Source: Clostridiales bacterium DTU092
GTDB taxonomy: Bacteria; Bacillota; Clostridia; Caldicoprobacterales; Caldicoprobacteraceae
Direction of reading: 5' to 3'
NCBI GenBank assembly: GCA_001513505.1
Contig: LFTM01000120.1
Span: 1-14,017, forward strand
DNA length: 14,017 bases
In this document: one piece after another, positions 1 through 6,839 of the stretch
Layout of the letters: each line of letters begins with the position of its first letter
Position numbering within the stretch: position 1 is the stretch's first letter
Notes under the pieces: generated by a model
The model's input: only the letters and a program-made list of their open reading frames with translations
Databases searched by the model: none
What the model was told of the DNA's origin: nothing
Program-made: the position numbers and the translations under genes

Positions 1-351
1 GGTACCAACTACAGCATAATAGGTGGTCTTAAGAAGAATGCCAAGGTAGAGATTCTGGAAAAGGTTGGTTCCTGGTATAAGATCAAATACGGCAGCAGAA
101 CGGGTTATGTCAGTGGGCAGTATATAAAACTATCCTCCGGTGGCAGTGCTTCACGCAGCGAAAGTACAAAAACAGGTACCGTAACTGCAAGTGCGTTAAA
201 TGTACGTTCAGGAGCGGGAACCAATTACAAAAAAATCGGGTATCTCACAAAGAATTCTAAAGTGGAAATTGTTGGTCAGACCGGTTCCTGGTATAAGATT
301 AAATTTGGCAGCGGTACAGGATACGTGAGCAGCAAGTATATTAAGTTATAA
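1..351 (+). CDS. SH3-repeat (SH3b) protein, C-terminal part only
   Basis: This is an open frame from the first base to a TAA at 349-351 (116 residues); the start lies outside the window. It contains two bacterial SH3 repeats. The first is cut at its N-terminal side (GTNY at residue 1 to YIKL at 41-44). The second is complete, from about residue 59 (GTVTASALNVRSG) to the final YIKL. GTNY and GSWYKIK recur about 72 residues apart, and a Ser/Gly-rich linker (about residues 45-57) separates the repeats. Such domains usually bind peptidoglycan in secreted hydrolases such as amidases or NlpC/P60 enzymes. The catalytic part, if any, is not visible, so the enzyme class cannot be given. The convergent neighbour is also a cell-wall gene. 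The domain call is firm; the role is inferred. Confidence 0.85.
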   Translation, partial: GTNYSIIGGLKKNAKVEILEKVGSWYKIKYGSRTGYVSGQYIKLSSGGSASRSESTKTGTVTASALNVRSGAGTNYKKIGYLTKNSKVEIVGQTGSWYKIKFGSGTGYVSSKYIKL

Positions 352-425
352 AATGTTCTGCCGTTCTGATACCGGGAAGATCCGGCAACTGCAAAGACTT
401 GAAATTAATAAGTGCTTATAAACAG

Positions 426-462
426 AAAAATGCGTAGGCTATGTTTAAGCCTACGCATTTTT
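426..462. terminator. Bidirectional intrinsic terminator between convergent genes
   Basis: A perfect 15-bp inverted repeat, 426-440 against 448-462, has a 7-nt loop. It starts with five A and ends with five T, so RNA read from either strand forms a GC-containing stem ending in U residues. It lies between the SH3 gene (stop at 351) and the LCP gene (stop at 490), which converge, and can serve both. Confidence 0.9.
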
Positions 463-489
463 GTATTAATATCAATGGTTTGGAATTTT

Positions 490-1509
490 TCAATTTTCCG
501 TGCTTGCGATATCGTCGTCACTATTTTCACCATATAAGAAGTCATGAAGCAGAGCTTTGTTCTTTTCCATATCCGGAACCAGAACTGCCATACCCCTGAT
601 TCTTTTTGATTGATATGTGCCGTCTACAGGGATCCTGTATTGTATTATATCCTTGTTCTTGAAACCAATTACCGATGTTCCCAGCTTTAATATCTCTGTT
701 GTGGGCATATTTGTTTCAACATAGGGCAATAGGGTTGTTACAAGACCGGGGATCTTAATGGGATTTATGGTTTTCACCTTCTTAAACAGTTGTGAGAGAA
801 TGGTCCTTTGTCTTTCGGTTCTTTCAAAGTCTGAATGTCCCACTTTCCGGATTCGCGCATAGGCTACGGCTTGTCTCCCGTTCAATGTTTGAGGACCTGC
901 CTCGGTAACCGGTGGAGAAGGTTTGGTATTCTTGTTAAGCCTGTTAAGCTCATTTAAAGTCTGGTTTAAATATTTAATTTCCTTGCTTTTTACATCTATG
1001 GTTACACCACCAACTTGATCAATAATCTTTTCCAGACCAAAGAAGTCAACGGTTGCATAGTATTGAATATCAAGATTGAAGTTGGTGTTTACTGTTTTCA
1101 TGGCAAGTGCAGGCCCCCCGAATATATAGGCGGCATTTATTCTGTTTTCCCCTTTTTCGGGAATGGGAACATACATATCACGCATTAATGAAGTCAATTT
1201 GATAGCCTGATTCTTTTTATCTATGGTTGCTATCATTATTACATCGGAACGCGACTTCTGGTTTTCAACCCTGGAATCCAGGCCAAAGAGAAGAACATTG
1301 ACTACACCTGTCTCCTTTGAGTCCGGAGCGGTATCGGATATACCCAACTCCTCCCGGGACAGGTTTTTATCGACGCCTGGAGATTCTGTAAAAGAATTTT
1401 TCTGAATTTGATCCAGCAGGATATATATATACGTAGCCGAGCCGATCAGGAATAAAAGAGTTAATGATAACAAAGTAACTACAATTTTTTTCATTTTTCT
1501 TTTCTTCAC
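490..1509 (-). CDS. LytR-CpsA-Psr (LCP) family cell-wall glycopolymer ligase
   Basis: A 339-residue membrane-anchored protein. Residues about 8-32 form one N-terminal transmembrane segment after a Lys/Arg-rich start, so the catalytic domain should be outside the cell. LCP landmarks are visible: NVLLFGLDSR (71-80), SRSD (86-89), LMRDMYV (109-115), NRINAAY (122-128), YARIRK (217-222) and DFERTERQR (227-235). These Asp and Arg residues bind the pyrophosphate-lipid substrate in the family, whose members attach teichoic acids or polysaccharides to peptidoglycan. The start is GTG at 1509, preceded by a GGGGG ribosome site about 7 nt upstream; the in-frame ATG at 1494 has no suitably spaced site. 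It is transcribed alone from its own promoter. The family call is secure, but the polymer transferred is unknown. Confidence 0.93.
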   Translation of the reverse strand: MKKRKMKKIVVTLLSLTLLFLIGSATYIYILLDQIQKNSFTESPGVDKNLSREELGISDTAPDSKETGVVNVLLFGLDSRVENQKSRSDVIMIATIDKKNQAIKLTSLMRDMYVPIPEKGENRINAAYIFGGPALAMKTVNTNFNLDIQYYATVDFFGLEKIIDQVGGVTIDVKSKEIKYLNQTLNELNRLNKNTKPSPPVTEAGPQTLNGRQAVAYARIRKVGHSDFERTERQRTILSQLFKKVKTINPIKIPGLVTTLLPYVETNMPTTEILKLGTSVIGFKNKDIIQYRIPVDGTYQSKRIRGMAVLVPDMEKNKALLHDFLYGENSDDDIASTEN

Positions 1510-1563
1510 ACCAATACCCCCATTGGTTGATTTATCAGCTTACCTTAATTATTAACTTATAAC

Positions 1564-1592
1564 ATTATTCTATAAAGTACCAGATAAGTCAA
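1564..1592 (-). promoter_or_regulatory. Sigma-A-type promoter of the LCP gene
   Basis: On the minus strand, TTGACT (1592-1587) and AATAAT (1569-1564) are separated by exactly 17 nt. This would start RNA near 1557, about 48 nt before the GTG start at 1509. The rest of the 1510-1749 gap is very AT-rich. It must also hold the promoter for ccdA, for which I see only a weak candidate (TTGTTT 1696-1701, TATCTA 1720-1725). Confidence 0.5.
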
Positions 1593-1749
1593 TAGAGATG
1601 AAAAGAATTTACAAATCGTTAAAAGAAATGTATATTAATGAAAATAAAAAAGTAAAAAACACGAAAATTATTAATAATAATGCATAATTTTGTCTTTGTT
1701 TAAAACAGTCTGTCTGTGGTATCTATAGGTAAATAAGGAGGAATAGACA

Positions 1750-2442
1750 ATGCAGGATATTTTGTTGGTATTGATGATATTTTTTGAAGGAGTAGCCTCT
1801 TTTCTTTCTCCCTGTGTTTTACCTCTTATACCGGTTTATATGGCATATTTGACCGGACAAACTATGGATGATTTGATGCTAAGACCCAAATCCTATAAGT
1901 GGGTTGGTTTAAATGCCGTTGCATTTGTTTTAGGATTTTCATTTGTATTTATAGCCATGGGAGCGGCTGCCAGCTCGTTGGGAAGTTTTTTTACTACGCA
2001 TCGTGACATTATCAGAAAGATAAGCGGAGCACTGATTGTTTTTTTCGGTCTGTTTCATACCGGCATTTTGCCGATTGGCTTTTTAAACCGGGAAAAGCGG
2101 TTCAGTTTAAAAAAAATGAATCCTGGAATTGTTACCTCAATACTGGTTGGATTTGGATTTGGCCTTGGCTGGACACCTTGTATTGGTCCCATGCTTGCAT
2201 CGGCGCTTATCTTAGCCGGCCAGGCCGATACAATTGCCAAAGGCATCGGGTTGTTAGCCGTCTATAGCGCAGGGCTGGGTTTACCCTTTATTGTGCTGGC
2301 GTTTGGTATAAAAGTGATTTGGAATCATTTAAGGAAATTAAACAAGTATATCAATACAATCAGGGTGGTGAGCGGAGCCTTACTTATAGTGGTTGGGGTG
2401 TTGATATTTTTCAATAAACTGAACTTTATAGGAGGCATATAA
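1750..2442 (+). CDS. ccdA: CcdA-type membrane thiol-disulfide reductant transporter
   Basis: A 230-residue hydrophobic protein with about six membrane segments, the usual size of short CcdA/DsbD-gamma proteins. Two conserved cysteines sit in the diagnostic settings: SPCVLPLIP (Cys22) in the first half and GWTPCIGPML (Cys144) in the second half, the family's pseudo-repeat. CcdA carries electrons from cytoplasmic thioredoxin across the membrane to extracytoplasmic thioredoxin-like proteins. The gene just downstream encodes exactly such a lipoprotein, so the two probably act as donor and acceptor. The ATG start is supported by AAGGAGGA at 1735-1742 with a 7-nt spacer. No cytochrome c maturation genes are present here, so a role in cytochrome assembly is not indicated. 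Confidence 0.9.
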   Translation: MQDILLVLMIFFEGVASFLSPCVLPLIPVYMAYLTGQTMDDLMLRPKSYKWVGLNAVAFVLGFSFVFIAMGAAASSLGSFFTTHRDIIRKISGALIVFFGLFHTGILPIGFLNREKRFSLKKMNPGIVTSILVGFGFGLGWTPCIGPMLASALILAGQADTIAKGIGLLAVYSAGLGLPFIVLAFGIKVIWNHLRKLNKYINTIRVVSGALLIVVGVLIFFNKLNFIGGI

Positions 2443-2509
2443 CGTATCAGCAGTTTTCCCGCTTTTTAATAATGAATTTTATAATAACGTGGAAAGGATG
2501 AAAGCAATA

Positions 2510-3190
2510 GTGAAAAAAATATTTGTAGTTATCGTTTCGGTACTTCTGATATCCGGTGTTCTATTAGCAGGTTGTGTAAATAACGATGATAAGGATATGG
2601 ATAAGCCGCCCCAAACCTTACCTGAAGAGGAACCTACTGATTTCCCTGACCAACCTTCAACACCTTCTGAACCGGATGAAAACAGTGATACATCGCCTCA
2701 GGAAATACTGGAAGGCATTGCTTATTACGAATTTGATGTTCCTATGGAGGATTTTGAGGCCATTGATTTGACCGGACAAAAAGTTAAATTATCTGATTAT
2801 AAAGGTAAAATAGTGTTTTTAAATTTTTGGGGAACCTGGTGTCCTCCCTGTCGCGGTGAAATGCCGCATATGGAAGAGTTTTATAAAGAATATAAGGAGA
2901 AAGAAGTTGTTTTACTGGCGGTAAGCCCTACATCGGTGGAACTTAGGGGCGGAAATGATGCTGAGGAAGCGGAAAAGAGAGTCAGGGATTTTATTGAAAG
3001 TAATGGATATACCTTCCCCGTTCTGCTGGATAAGGATGATGAAGCATGGGCAATTTATCAACAAAGCGGGGTTCCGGCCAATTATATAATTGACAGGGAA
3101 GGGATAATCAGATATCTTAAAATTGGTGCCTTTTCGGGCAAGGAAGAGATGGAACTCTTTGTCAAGGCTATTGAGGCTATGCAGAATTAA
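2510..3190 (+). CDS. TlpA/ResA-like thioredoxin-fold lipoprotein
   Basis: A secreted lipoprotein of 226 residues. A short basic N-terminus and hydrophobic stretch lead to the lipobox LLAGC, giving lipidated Cys22. An acidic, Pro/Ser-rich linker (about 24-66) follows, then a thioredoxin-like domain (about 75-226). The active site is WCPPC (Cys111, Cys114) after FLNFWGT, and the cis-Pro is in GVPANYII (Pro189). This matches the AhpC/TSA-Redoxin TlpA/ResA group, which reduce disulfides outside the membrane. CcdA upstream is the likely electron source. I chose GTG at 2510 because AAAGGATG (2493-2500) precedes it at a workable distance and gives a standard signal peptide. Longer in-frame starts at 2489 (GTG) and 2498 (ATG) lack a spaced ribosome site. 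The physiological target is unknown. Confidence 0.85.
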   Translation: MKKIFVVIVSVLLISGVLLAGCVNNDDKDMDKPPQTLPEEEPTDFPDQPSTPSEPDENSDTSPQEILEGIAYYEFDVPMEDFEAIDLTGQKVKLSDYKGKIVFLNFWGTWCPPCRGEMPHMEEFYKEYKEKEVVLLAVSPTSVELRGGNDAEEAEKRVRDFIESNGYTFPVLLDKDDEAWAIYQQSGVPANYIIDREGIIRYLKIGAFSGKEEMELFVKAIEAMQN

Positions 3191-3235
3191 AGGGACCGAT
3201 TATGCTATAAGTTAACTGTGTAAGGAGCGGTATAT

Positions 3236-4069
3236 TTGGAAGCGGGAAAGCTTTACATCTGTGCGACCCCAATCGGTAATATGGAAGATATAACCTTAAG
3301 AGTTCTTCGTACTCTTAAGGAAGTGGATTATATTGCTGCCGAAGATACCAGGTATACCCTAAAGCTATTAAATCACTATGGTATCTCCAAACCTCTTGTA
3401 AGCTACCACCAGCATAACCAGCAAAAGCGCGGCGAATATATCATTGAACTGCTGGAGCAGGGGTATAATATTGCAGTGGTGTCGGATTCGGGGATGCCGG
3501 GCATATCCGATCCGGGAGCACAACTGGTTGTATTAGCCCGTGATAAGGGCATACCCGTTACGGTTGTACCAGGCCCTACGGCCTGCGTGTCTGCATTGGT
3601 GCTGTCGGGTATGGATACAGACCGTTTTGTGTTCGAAGGATTTCTCCCAAAATCAAAGAAAGCCAGAAACCGCAGGCTGGAACAATTAAAAGAAGAAGAG
3701 CGTACTATAGTGCTCTACGAAGCTCCTCATAGATTAATTTCTACTCTCGAAGCTCTGCTGGAAAATCTGGGAGACAGAAAAATAGCTGTGGTCCGGGAAC
3801 TGACAAAAATTTATGAAGAAGTTCTGGTTATGAACCTTGAGGAAATGCTGCTATATTTCCGGGAGCATCCGCCAAAAGGTGAAATAGTGCTGGTAATAGA
3901 AGGATTTCAGGGATATGATTCAGAGTCTAAGGTATGGGATGTTTCTATAGAGGAACAGGTGAGGCAGTATATCGACAGCGGTCTTGCCAAAAAGGAAGCC
4001 ATAAAACGTGTGGCCAGGGAGCGAGGGTTGCCGAAAAACCAGGTCTATAAACTTATGATTGAGGACTGA
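3236..4069 (+). CDS. rsmI: 16S rRNA 2'-O-ribose C1402 methyltransferase RsmI
   Basis: 277 residues, the normal length for RsmI, a SAM-dependent tetrapyrrole-methylase-fold enzyme that 2'-O-methylates C1402 of 16S rRNA. Family motifs are in order: ATPIGNMED (10-18), AAEDTR (34-39), VSDSGMPGISDPG (82-94), VPGPTACVSAL (111-121), FEGFLPK (133-139) and a YEAPHRL motif further on. The start is TTG at 3236, fixed by AAGGAG at 3222-3227 with an 8-nt spacer. It follows the thioredoxin lipoprotein by 45 nt with no visible terminator, so read-through from the ccdA transcript is likely. The adjacent abrB on the opposite strand matches the rsmI-abrB pairing known from Bacillus subtilis, although there the two genes are followed directly by metS. 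Confidence 0.95.
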   Translation: MEAGKLYICATPIGNMEDITLRVLRTLKEVDYIAAEDTRYTLKLLNHYGISKPLVSYHQHNQQKRGEYIIELLEQGYNIAVVSDSGMPGISDPGAQLVVLARDKGIPVTVVPGPTACVSALVLSGMDTDRFVFEGFLPKSKKARNRRLEQLKEEERTIVLYEAPHRLISTLEALLENLGDRKIAVVRELTKIYEEVLVMNLEEMLLYFREHPPKGEIVLVIEGFQGYDSESKVWDVSIEEQVRQYIDSGLAKKEAIKRVARERGLPKNQVYKLMIED

Positions 4070-4105
4070 ATTAAGTTTTCGACATATTTCGCGCATATAT
4101 AGAGA

Positions 4106-4126
4106 AAGGCGGCATATTGCCGCCTT
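4106..4126. terminator. Hairpin between convergent rsmI and abrB
   Basis: A 9-bp perfect GC-rich stem (AAGGCGGCA, 4106-4114, with TGCCGCCTT, 4118-4126) has a 3-nt TAT loop. It sits 37 nt past the rsmI stop and 20 nt past the abrB stop on the other strand. The following tract is AT-rich but not a clean T run on either side, so termination is probable rather than certain. Confidence 0.65.
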
Positions 4127-4145
4127 ATTAATAAAAATAAGTATG

Positions 4146-4388
4146 TTAGATCGATTTCAAATCTTCTAAACAGTTCTTGCATATGTTTTTGCCTTTGTAA
4201 GTTTCGACGTCTCTAGCATTGTCGCAAAATATACATGCCGGCTCATACTTTTTTAATATGATGTGTTCATTGTCAACATAAATCTCTAATGCATCTTTTT
4301 ACTCAATACCGAGAGTACGGCGAAGCTCAATCGGGATGACAACTCTTCCGAGCTCATCTACTTTGCGTACAATTCCTGTTGATTTCAT
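4146..4388 (-). pseudogene. abrB: AbrB-family transition-state regulator with an in-frame stop at codon 30
   Basis: Read from ATG at 4388, the frame encodes an AbrB/SpoVT swapped-hairpin DNA-binding domain: MKSTGIVRKVDELGRVVIP, then IELRRTLGIE. A TAA follows at 4301-4299 (codon 30). The same frame then continues with typical family sequence, KDALEIYVDNEHIILKKYE, and a C-terminal CX2C...CX2C part (Cys52/55 and Cys70/73) to a proper TAA at 4146. Removing the stop gives an ordinary 80-residue protein. One substitution from GAA or AAA explains it; no frame shift is involved. The ribosome site GAGGAGGAGG (4397-4406) with an 8-nt spacer and a good promoter are intact. So this is either a very recent nonsense mutation or a base error. 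AbrB proteins normally repress post-exponential and sporulation genes. The 29-residue product would lack half the fold and should be inactive. Confidence 0.85.
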
Positions 4389-4435
4389 CTGCGTTTCCTC
4401 CTCCTCACCAAAATTCGACACCAATCACGAAAGTT

Positions 4436-4464
4436 ATATTACCAATAATACCAATAAAAGTCAA
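4436..4464 (-). promoter_or_regulatory. Sigma-A-type promoter of abrB
   Basis: On the minus strand, TTGACT (4464-4459) and TAATAT (4441-4436) have a 17-nt spacer. RNA would begin near 4429, about 40 nt before the abrB ATG. The spacer is almost entirely made of a tandem 9-bp repeat, listed separately. A plus-strand promoter for spmA starts only 6 nt away, so the two are back to back. Confidence 0.6.
4440..4457. repeat. Tandem 9-bp direct repeat inside the abrB promoter
   Basis: TACCAATAA occurs twice without a gap (4440-4448 and 4449-4457), between the -35 and -10 boxes of the abrB promoter. The core ACCAA appears twice more towards abrB, at 4420-4424 and 4407-4411, all in the same orientation. 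It may be an operator for a regulator of abrB and/or spmA. Simple slippage is the alternative. Confidence 0.7.
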
Positions 4465-4470
4465 CCCTGT

Positions 4471-4499
4471 TTTACAAAATAATGGGACTCTTTTATAAA
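4471..4499 (+). promoter_or_regulatory. Sigma-A-type promoter reading toward spmA
   Basis: TTTACA (4471-4476) and TATAAA (4494-4499) are separated by 17 nt, each five of six to consensus. RNA would start near 4506, giving a leader of about 130 nt before spmA that contains a terminator-like hairpin at 4545-4568. In B. subtilis spmA uses sigma-E, so this vegetative-type promoter may not be the main one. Confidence 0.45.
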
Positions 4500-4544
4500 A
4501 TTAATAAAATATTAATAATTAATAATGTTATAACTTAGCATCGG

Positions 4545-4568
4545 AACCTGGGATATCCGGGTTTTTTT
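4545..4568 (+). terminator. Intrinsic terminator or attenuator in the spmA leader
   Basis: AACCTGG (4545-4551) pairs with CCGGGTT (4557-4563), with one T-G wobble and a 5-nt loop, directly followed by a T run to 4568. It is oriented for plus-strand transcripts, yet no plus-strand gene ends nearby: rsmI stops at 4069 and abrB reads the other way. It would cut a transcript from the 4471-4499 promoter at about 63 nt, before spmA at 4636. Confidence 0.65.
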
Positions 4569-4635
4569 CGTCTTACGTTCTATTATACTGAATGTATTCA
4601 TATGCATAAAAAAGACCCGTAAAAAAGGTGAAATT

Positions 4636-5211
4636 ATGGTTAATGTGATATGGATAATATTAATATTGATAGGACTTATAGTTTCGGTTTTTAATGGAAG
4701 GCTTGAAGCCGTTACCCAATCGGCGCTAGACAATGCAAAATACGCTGTTGAACTTTGCTTTAGTTTGATTGGAATATACGCACTCTGGCTGGGGTTAATG
4801 AGAGTGGCCCAGGAATCCGGCATGGTAAGCAGAATTGCAGAAAAAGCCCGGAGGGTACTCAGGTTTATTTTTCCTGATGTTCCTTTAAGGCATCCGGCCA
4901 TAGGGGCAGTAGCTATGAACATTATTGCCAATATGCTGGGTCTGGGAAATGCAGCTACCCCGTTAGGTATAAAGGCTATAAAAGAGCTGCAGAAGTTAAA
5001 CCCCCAAAAGGACAGGGCTACCAACGCAATGTGTATGTTTCTTGCCATAAATACCTCATCTGTACAGCTTATCCCGTCAACGGTGGTTGCACTCAGGAGC
5101 GCTGCCGGATCCAGTAATCCTACGGAAATAATTGGGACGGCCTTTATTGCTACCATCTGTTCAACAACGGCTGCCATTATTTCTGCGAGGATCCTGCAGC
5201 GTTATTATTAG
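4636..5211 (+). CDS. spmA: Spore maturation protein A
   Basis: A 191-residue integral membrane protein of the nucleoside-recognition/Gate domain family, close to the usual SpmA length. Diagnostic segments are NGRLEAVTQSALDNAK (20-35) and the family signature GLGNAATPLGIKAIKEL (102-118), followed by a third hydrophobic block with NTSSVQLIPST. SpmA and SpmB act together in the forespore/mother-cell system needed for core dehydration and heat resistance; the transported solute is not established. The ATG is preceded by AAGGTG (4625-4630), spacer 5 nt. spmB follows after 33 nt, so the pair is an operon. Upstream are a sigma-A-like promoter and an internal terminator hairpin, suggesting control of read-through. 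Confidence 0.93.
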   Translation: MVNVIWIILILIGLIVSVFNGRLEAVTQSALDNAKYAVELCFSLIGIYALWLGLMRVAQESGMVSRIAEKARRVLRFIFPDVPLRHPAIGAVAMNIIANMLGLGNAATPLGIKAIKELQKLNPQKDRATNAMCMFLAINTSSVQLIPSTVVALRSAAGSSNPTEIIGTAFIATICSTTAAIISARILQRYY

Positions 5212-5244
5212 ATTACAATTGCTGTAAACCGGGGGACAAAAATT

Positions 5245-5781
5245 ATGATAGAAATTATGAAAATTATTTCAACTTATGCAATTCCGGTGTTTATTTTTGT
5301 TGTGCTGGGGTACGGATATATTAAAGGTGTTAATGTATATGACTCATTTATAGAGGGAGCCAAGGAGGGTCTGACCACCGCATTCAGAGTACTGCCATAT
5401 ATGGTAGCAATGTTTGTTGCCATTGGCATATTCAGATCTTCGGGAGCAATGGATGTACTAATAACTGTTATAGCCCCGGTTACCAATCTGCTGGGTATTC
5501 CTCCATCAATTCTTCCTCTTGCTATTATACGTCCTATGTCGGGAATTGCATCAACCAGCATGCTGGCTGAAATGTTCAGGCTGTATGGTCCGGATTCCTA
5601 CATCGGACGGGTGGCATCAACTATGATGGGCTCCACAGAAACGGTATTCTATACAATATCAGTGTATTATGGCTCCATAGGAGTAAAGAAAACCCGGCAT
5701 ACTGTGTGGGCGGCACTTTTAGCAGATTTGGCAGGGCTTATTGCGTCTATAGTTGTATGTAATATGGTATTTGACAAATAG
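5245..5781 (+). CDS. spmB: Spore maturation protein B
   Basis: A 178-residue membrane protein, partner of SpmA and also of the Gate/nucleoside-recognition family. Family landmarks are GAKEGLTTAFRVLPYMVAM (38-56), IIRPMSGIAST (94-104) and STMMGSTETVFYTISVYYG (125-143), the last being the most characteristic SpmB segment. B. subtilis mutants lacking spmA or spmB make spores with wetter cores and lower heat resistance. The ATG at 5245 has GGGGGA at 5231-5236, spacer 8 nt; a second Met at codon 5 lacks better support. The pair shows that the host forms endospores. comB starts 82 nt downstream without a terminator between. Confidence 0.93.
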   Translation: MIEIMKIISTYAIPVFIFVVLGYGYIKGVNVYDSFIEGAKEGLTTAFRVLPYMVAMFVAIGIFRSSGAMDVLITVIAPVTNLLGIPPSILPLAIIRPMSGIASTSMLAEMFRLYGPDSYIGRVASTMMGSTETVFYTISVYYGSIGVKKTRHTVWAALLADLAGLIASIVVCNMVFDK

Positions 5782-5863
5782 AAATTATCAATATAAAATC
5801 AATAGTTGATGCAATGCAATAGAATGCAGTAGATATTACAATATATTTTTACGGAGGTTACCA

Positions 5864-6592
5864 ATGAAGATCAGTGTTTATGCCCTTCCGGACAATATTC
5901 AGGAAAAGGAATTAAAGGAGCGCATTGCTGTTGTTATTGACGTTCTTAGAGCTGCAAGCACAATCATTACTGCACTGTATAACGGGTGTAAGGAAATAGT
6001 CCCCACAGCTGAAATTGAAGAGGCCATTATGCTGGCAAAGAATTATGAGAGGGAAACCTTTCTTTTAGGCGGCGAAAGGAATGCCCAAAAAATCGATGGC
6101 TTTGATCTTTCCAACTCCCCCTATGAATACACACGGGAGGTAGTGGAAGGTCAAACCATAATTATGACCACCACCAACGGGACCCAGGCAATACGAAAGG
6201 TAAGTGATGCAAAAGAGGTTATTGTTGCGGGTTTTTTAAACGCCGGAGCGGTATCCCGGTATATCCAAAGCTGTGGTGATGATGTTACATTTGTATGCGC
6301 AGGAACGGATAATAAATTTTCAATGGACGATATACTGGCGGCAGGGGCTATGCTGGATATTCTGGATGGCATGAACACACAAATGGAGATGGATGATCTT
6401 GCTTTGGTAAGCCTGCATTTGTACAGATCATATAAGAACGATCTTAAAAAAGCTCTGAAAGGTGCCTGCCATTACAAAAATCTGGTAGAAGCAGGTTTTG
6501 AAAAAGATGTTGACTATTGCATTAAAATAGATCAATTCTCCATAATTCCGGTTTTTAAAGATGGGATAATAAAAGCAGCCCAGGATCTATGA
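5864..6592 (+). CDS. comB: ComB-family 2-phosphosulfolactate phosphatase
   Basis: 242 residues matching the ComB family, which hydrolyses 2-phospho-3-sulfolactate to 3-sulfolactate and phosphate and needs Mg2+. Conserved parts are AVVIDVLRAAST (22-33, Asp26), LLGGERNAQKIDGFDLSNSP (67-86), MTTTNGTQAI (101-110) and CAGTDNKFSMDDILAAG (145-161). It is cytoplasmic, with no signal or membrane segment. The start has CGGAGG (5852-5857), spacer 6 nt. In methanogens ComB serves coenzyme M synthesis. The phosphosulfolactate synthase (ComA) and the sulfolactate dehydrogenase (ComC) genes are not in this window. Bacillus subtilis has ComA/ComB homologues (YitD/YitC) and accumulates sulfolactate in spores. 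Lying 82 nt after spmB, this copy may have a spore role; that is inference. Confidence 0.88.
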   Translation: MKISVYALPDNIQEKELKERIAVVIDVLRAASTIITALYNGCKEIVPTAEIEEAIMLAKNYERETFLLGGERNAQKIDGFDLSNSPYEYTREVVEGQTIIMTTTNGTQAIRKVSDAKEVIVAGFLNAGAVSRYIQSCGDDVTFVCAGTDNKFSMDDILAAGAMLDILDGMNTQMEMDDLALVSLHLYRSYKNDLKKALKGACHYKNLVEAGFEKDVDYCIKIDQFSIIPVFKDGIIKAAQDL

Positions 6593-6675
6593 TGTATATG
6601 GAAATTGAACATTTCTGATAATATAATGGTGCCATACGACGTTTAAAAGCATTTTAGATTTGTGCCTTCCAATAT

Positions 6676-6702
6676 GGCTGAAAAACAGCTTTTCTCTTTT
6701 TT
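6676..6702 (+). terminator. Weak intrinsic terminator after comB
   Basis: A short stem, GGCTG (6676-6680) with CAGCT (6686-6690, outer pair G-T), has an A5 loop and is followed by a T-rich tract (6690-6702, interrupted by C). It lies about 85 nt past the comB stop, in the 275-nt gap before the sugar operon. The stem is short, so efficiency is uncertain. Confidence 0.4.
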
Positions 6703-6810
6703 GTGCAAATATCTTTATTACATTCTCCTGTCTGTTACCTGATAACACGACTATCGTTTCGGGTTTCAAAAACTACCTGACTGGCTGCTGTAAAATGAAT
6801 ATCTTGACAA

Positions 6811-6839
6811 TGGAAAAATGGTAGAAATGGGTATATAAT
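6811..6839 (+). promoter_or_regulatory. Candidate promoter of the mannoside operon
   Basis: A perfect TATAAT at 6834-6839 lies 17 nt after TGGAAA (6811-6816). A perfect TTGACA is at 6804-6809, but its 24-nt spacing to this box is too long, and a second TATAAT is at 6845-6850. One of these combinations probably starts the operon. No clear operator palindrome or catabolite-control site was seen. Confidence 0.45.

Noticed and set aside
4578..4606. Sigma-E-like promoter just before spmA (TTCTATT ... CATATG)
   Set aside because: spmA is sigma-E dependent in B. subtilis, so one was looked for. The -10 part matches the consensus poorly and the call would rest on expectation alone.
4512..5177. Long minus-strand open frame (221 codons) opposite spmA
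   Set aside because: spmA on the plus strand has clear family motifs and a ribosome site. The opposite frame gives no recognisable protein and covers the same bases.
5782..5863. Separate promoter for comB (TTGATG ... TATTAC)
   Set aside because: The spacing is about 22 nt and the -10 match is poor. Transcription from the spmAB promoter is the simpler explanation.
6587..6769. Possible small minus-strand gene (60 codons) in the gap after comB
   Set aside because: It has a TTG start without a convincing ribosome site and overlaps the comB end. Its product is unrecognised and it contains the terminator-like tract at 6676-6702.
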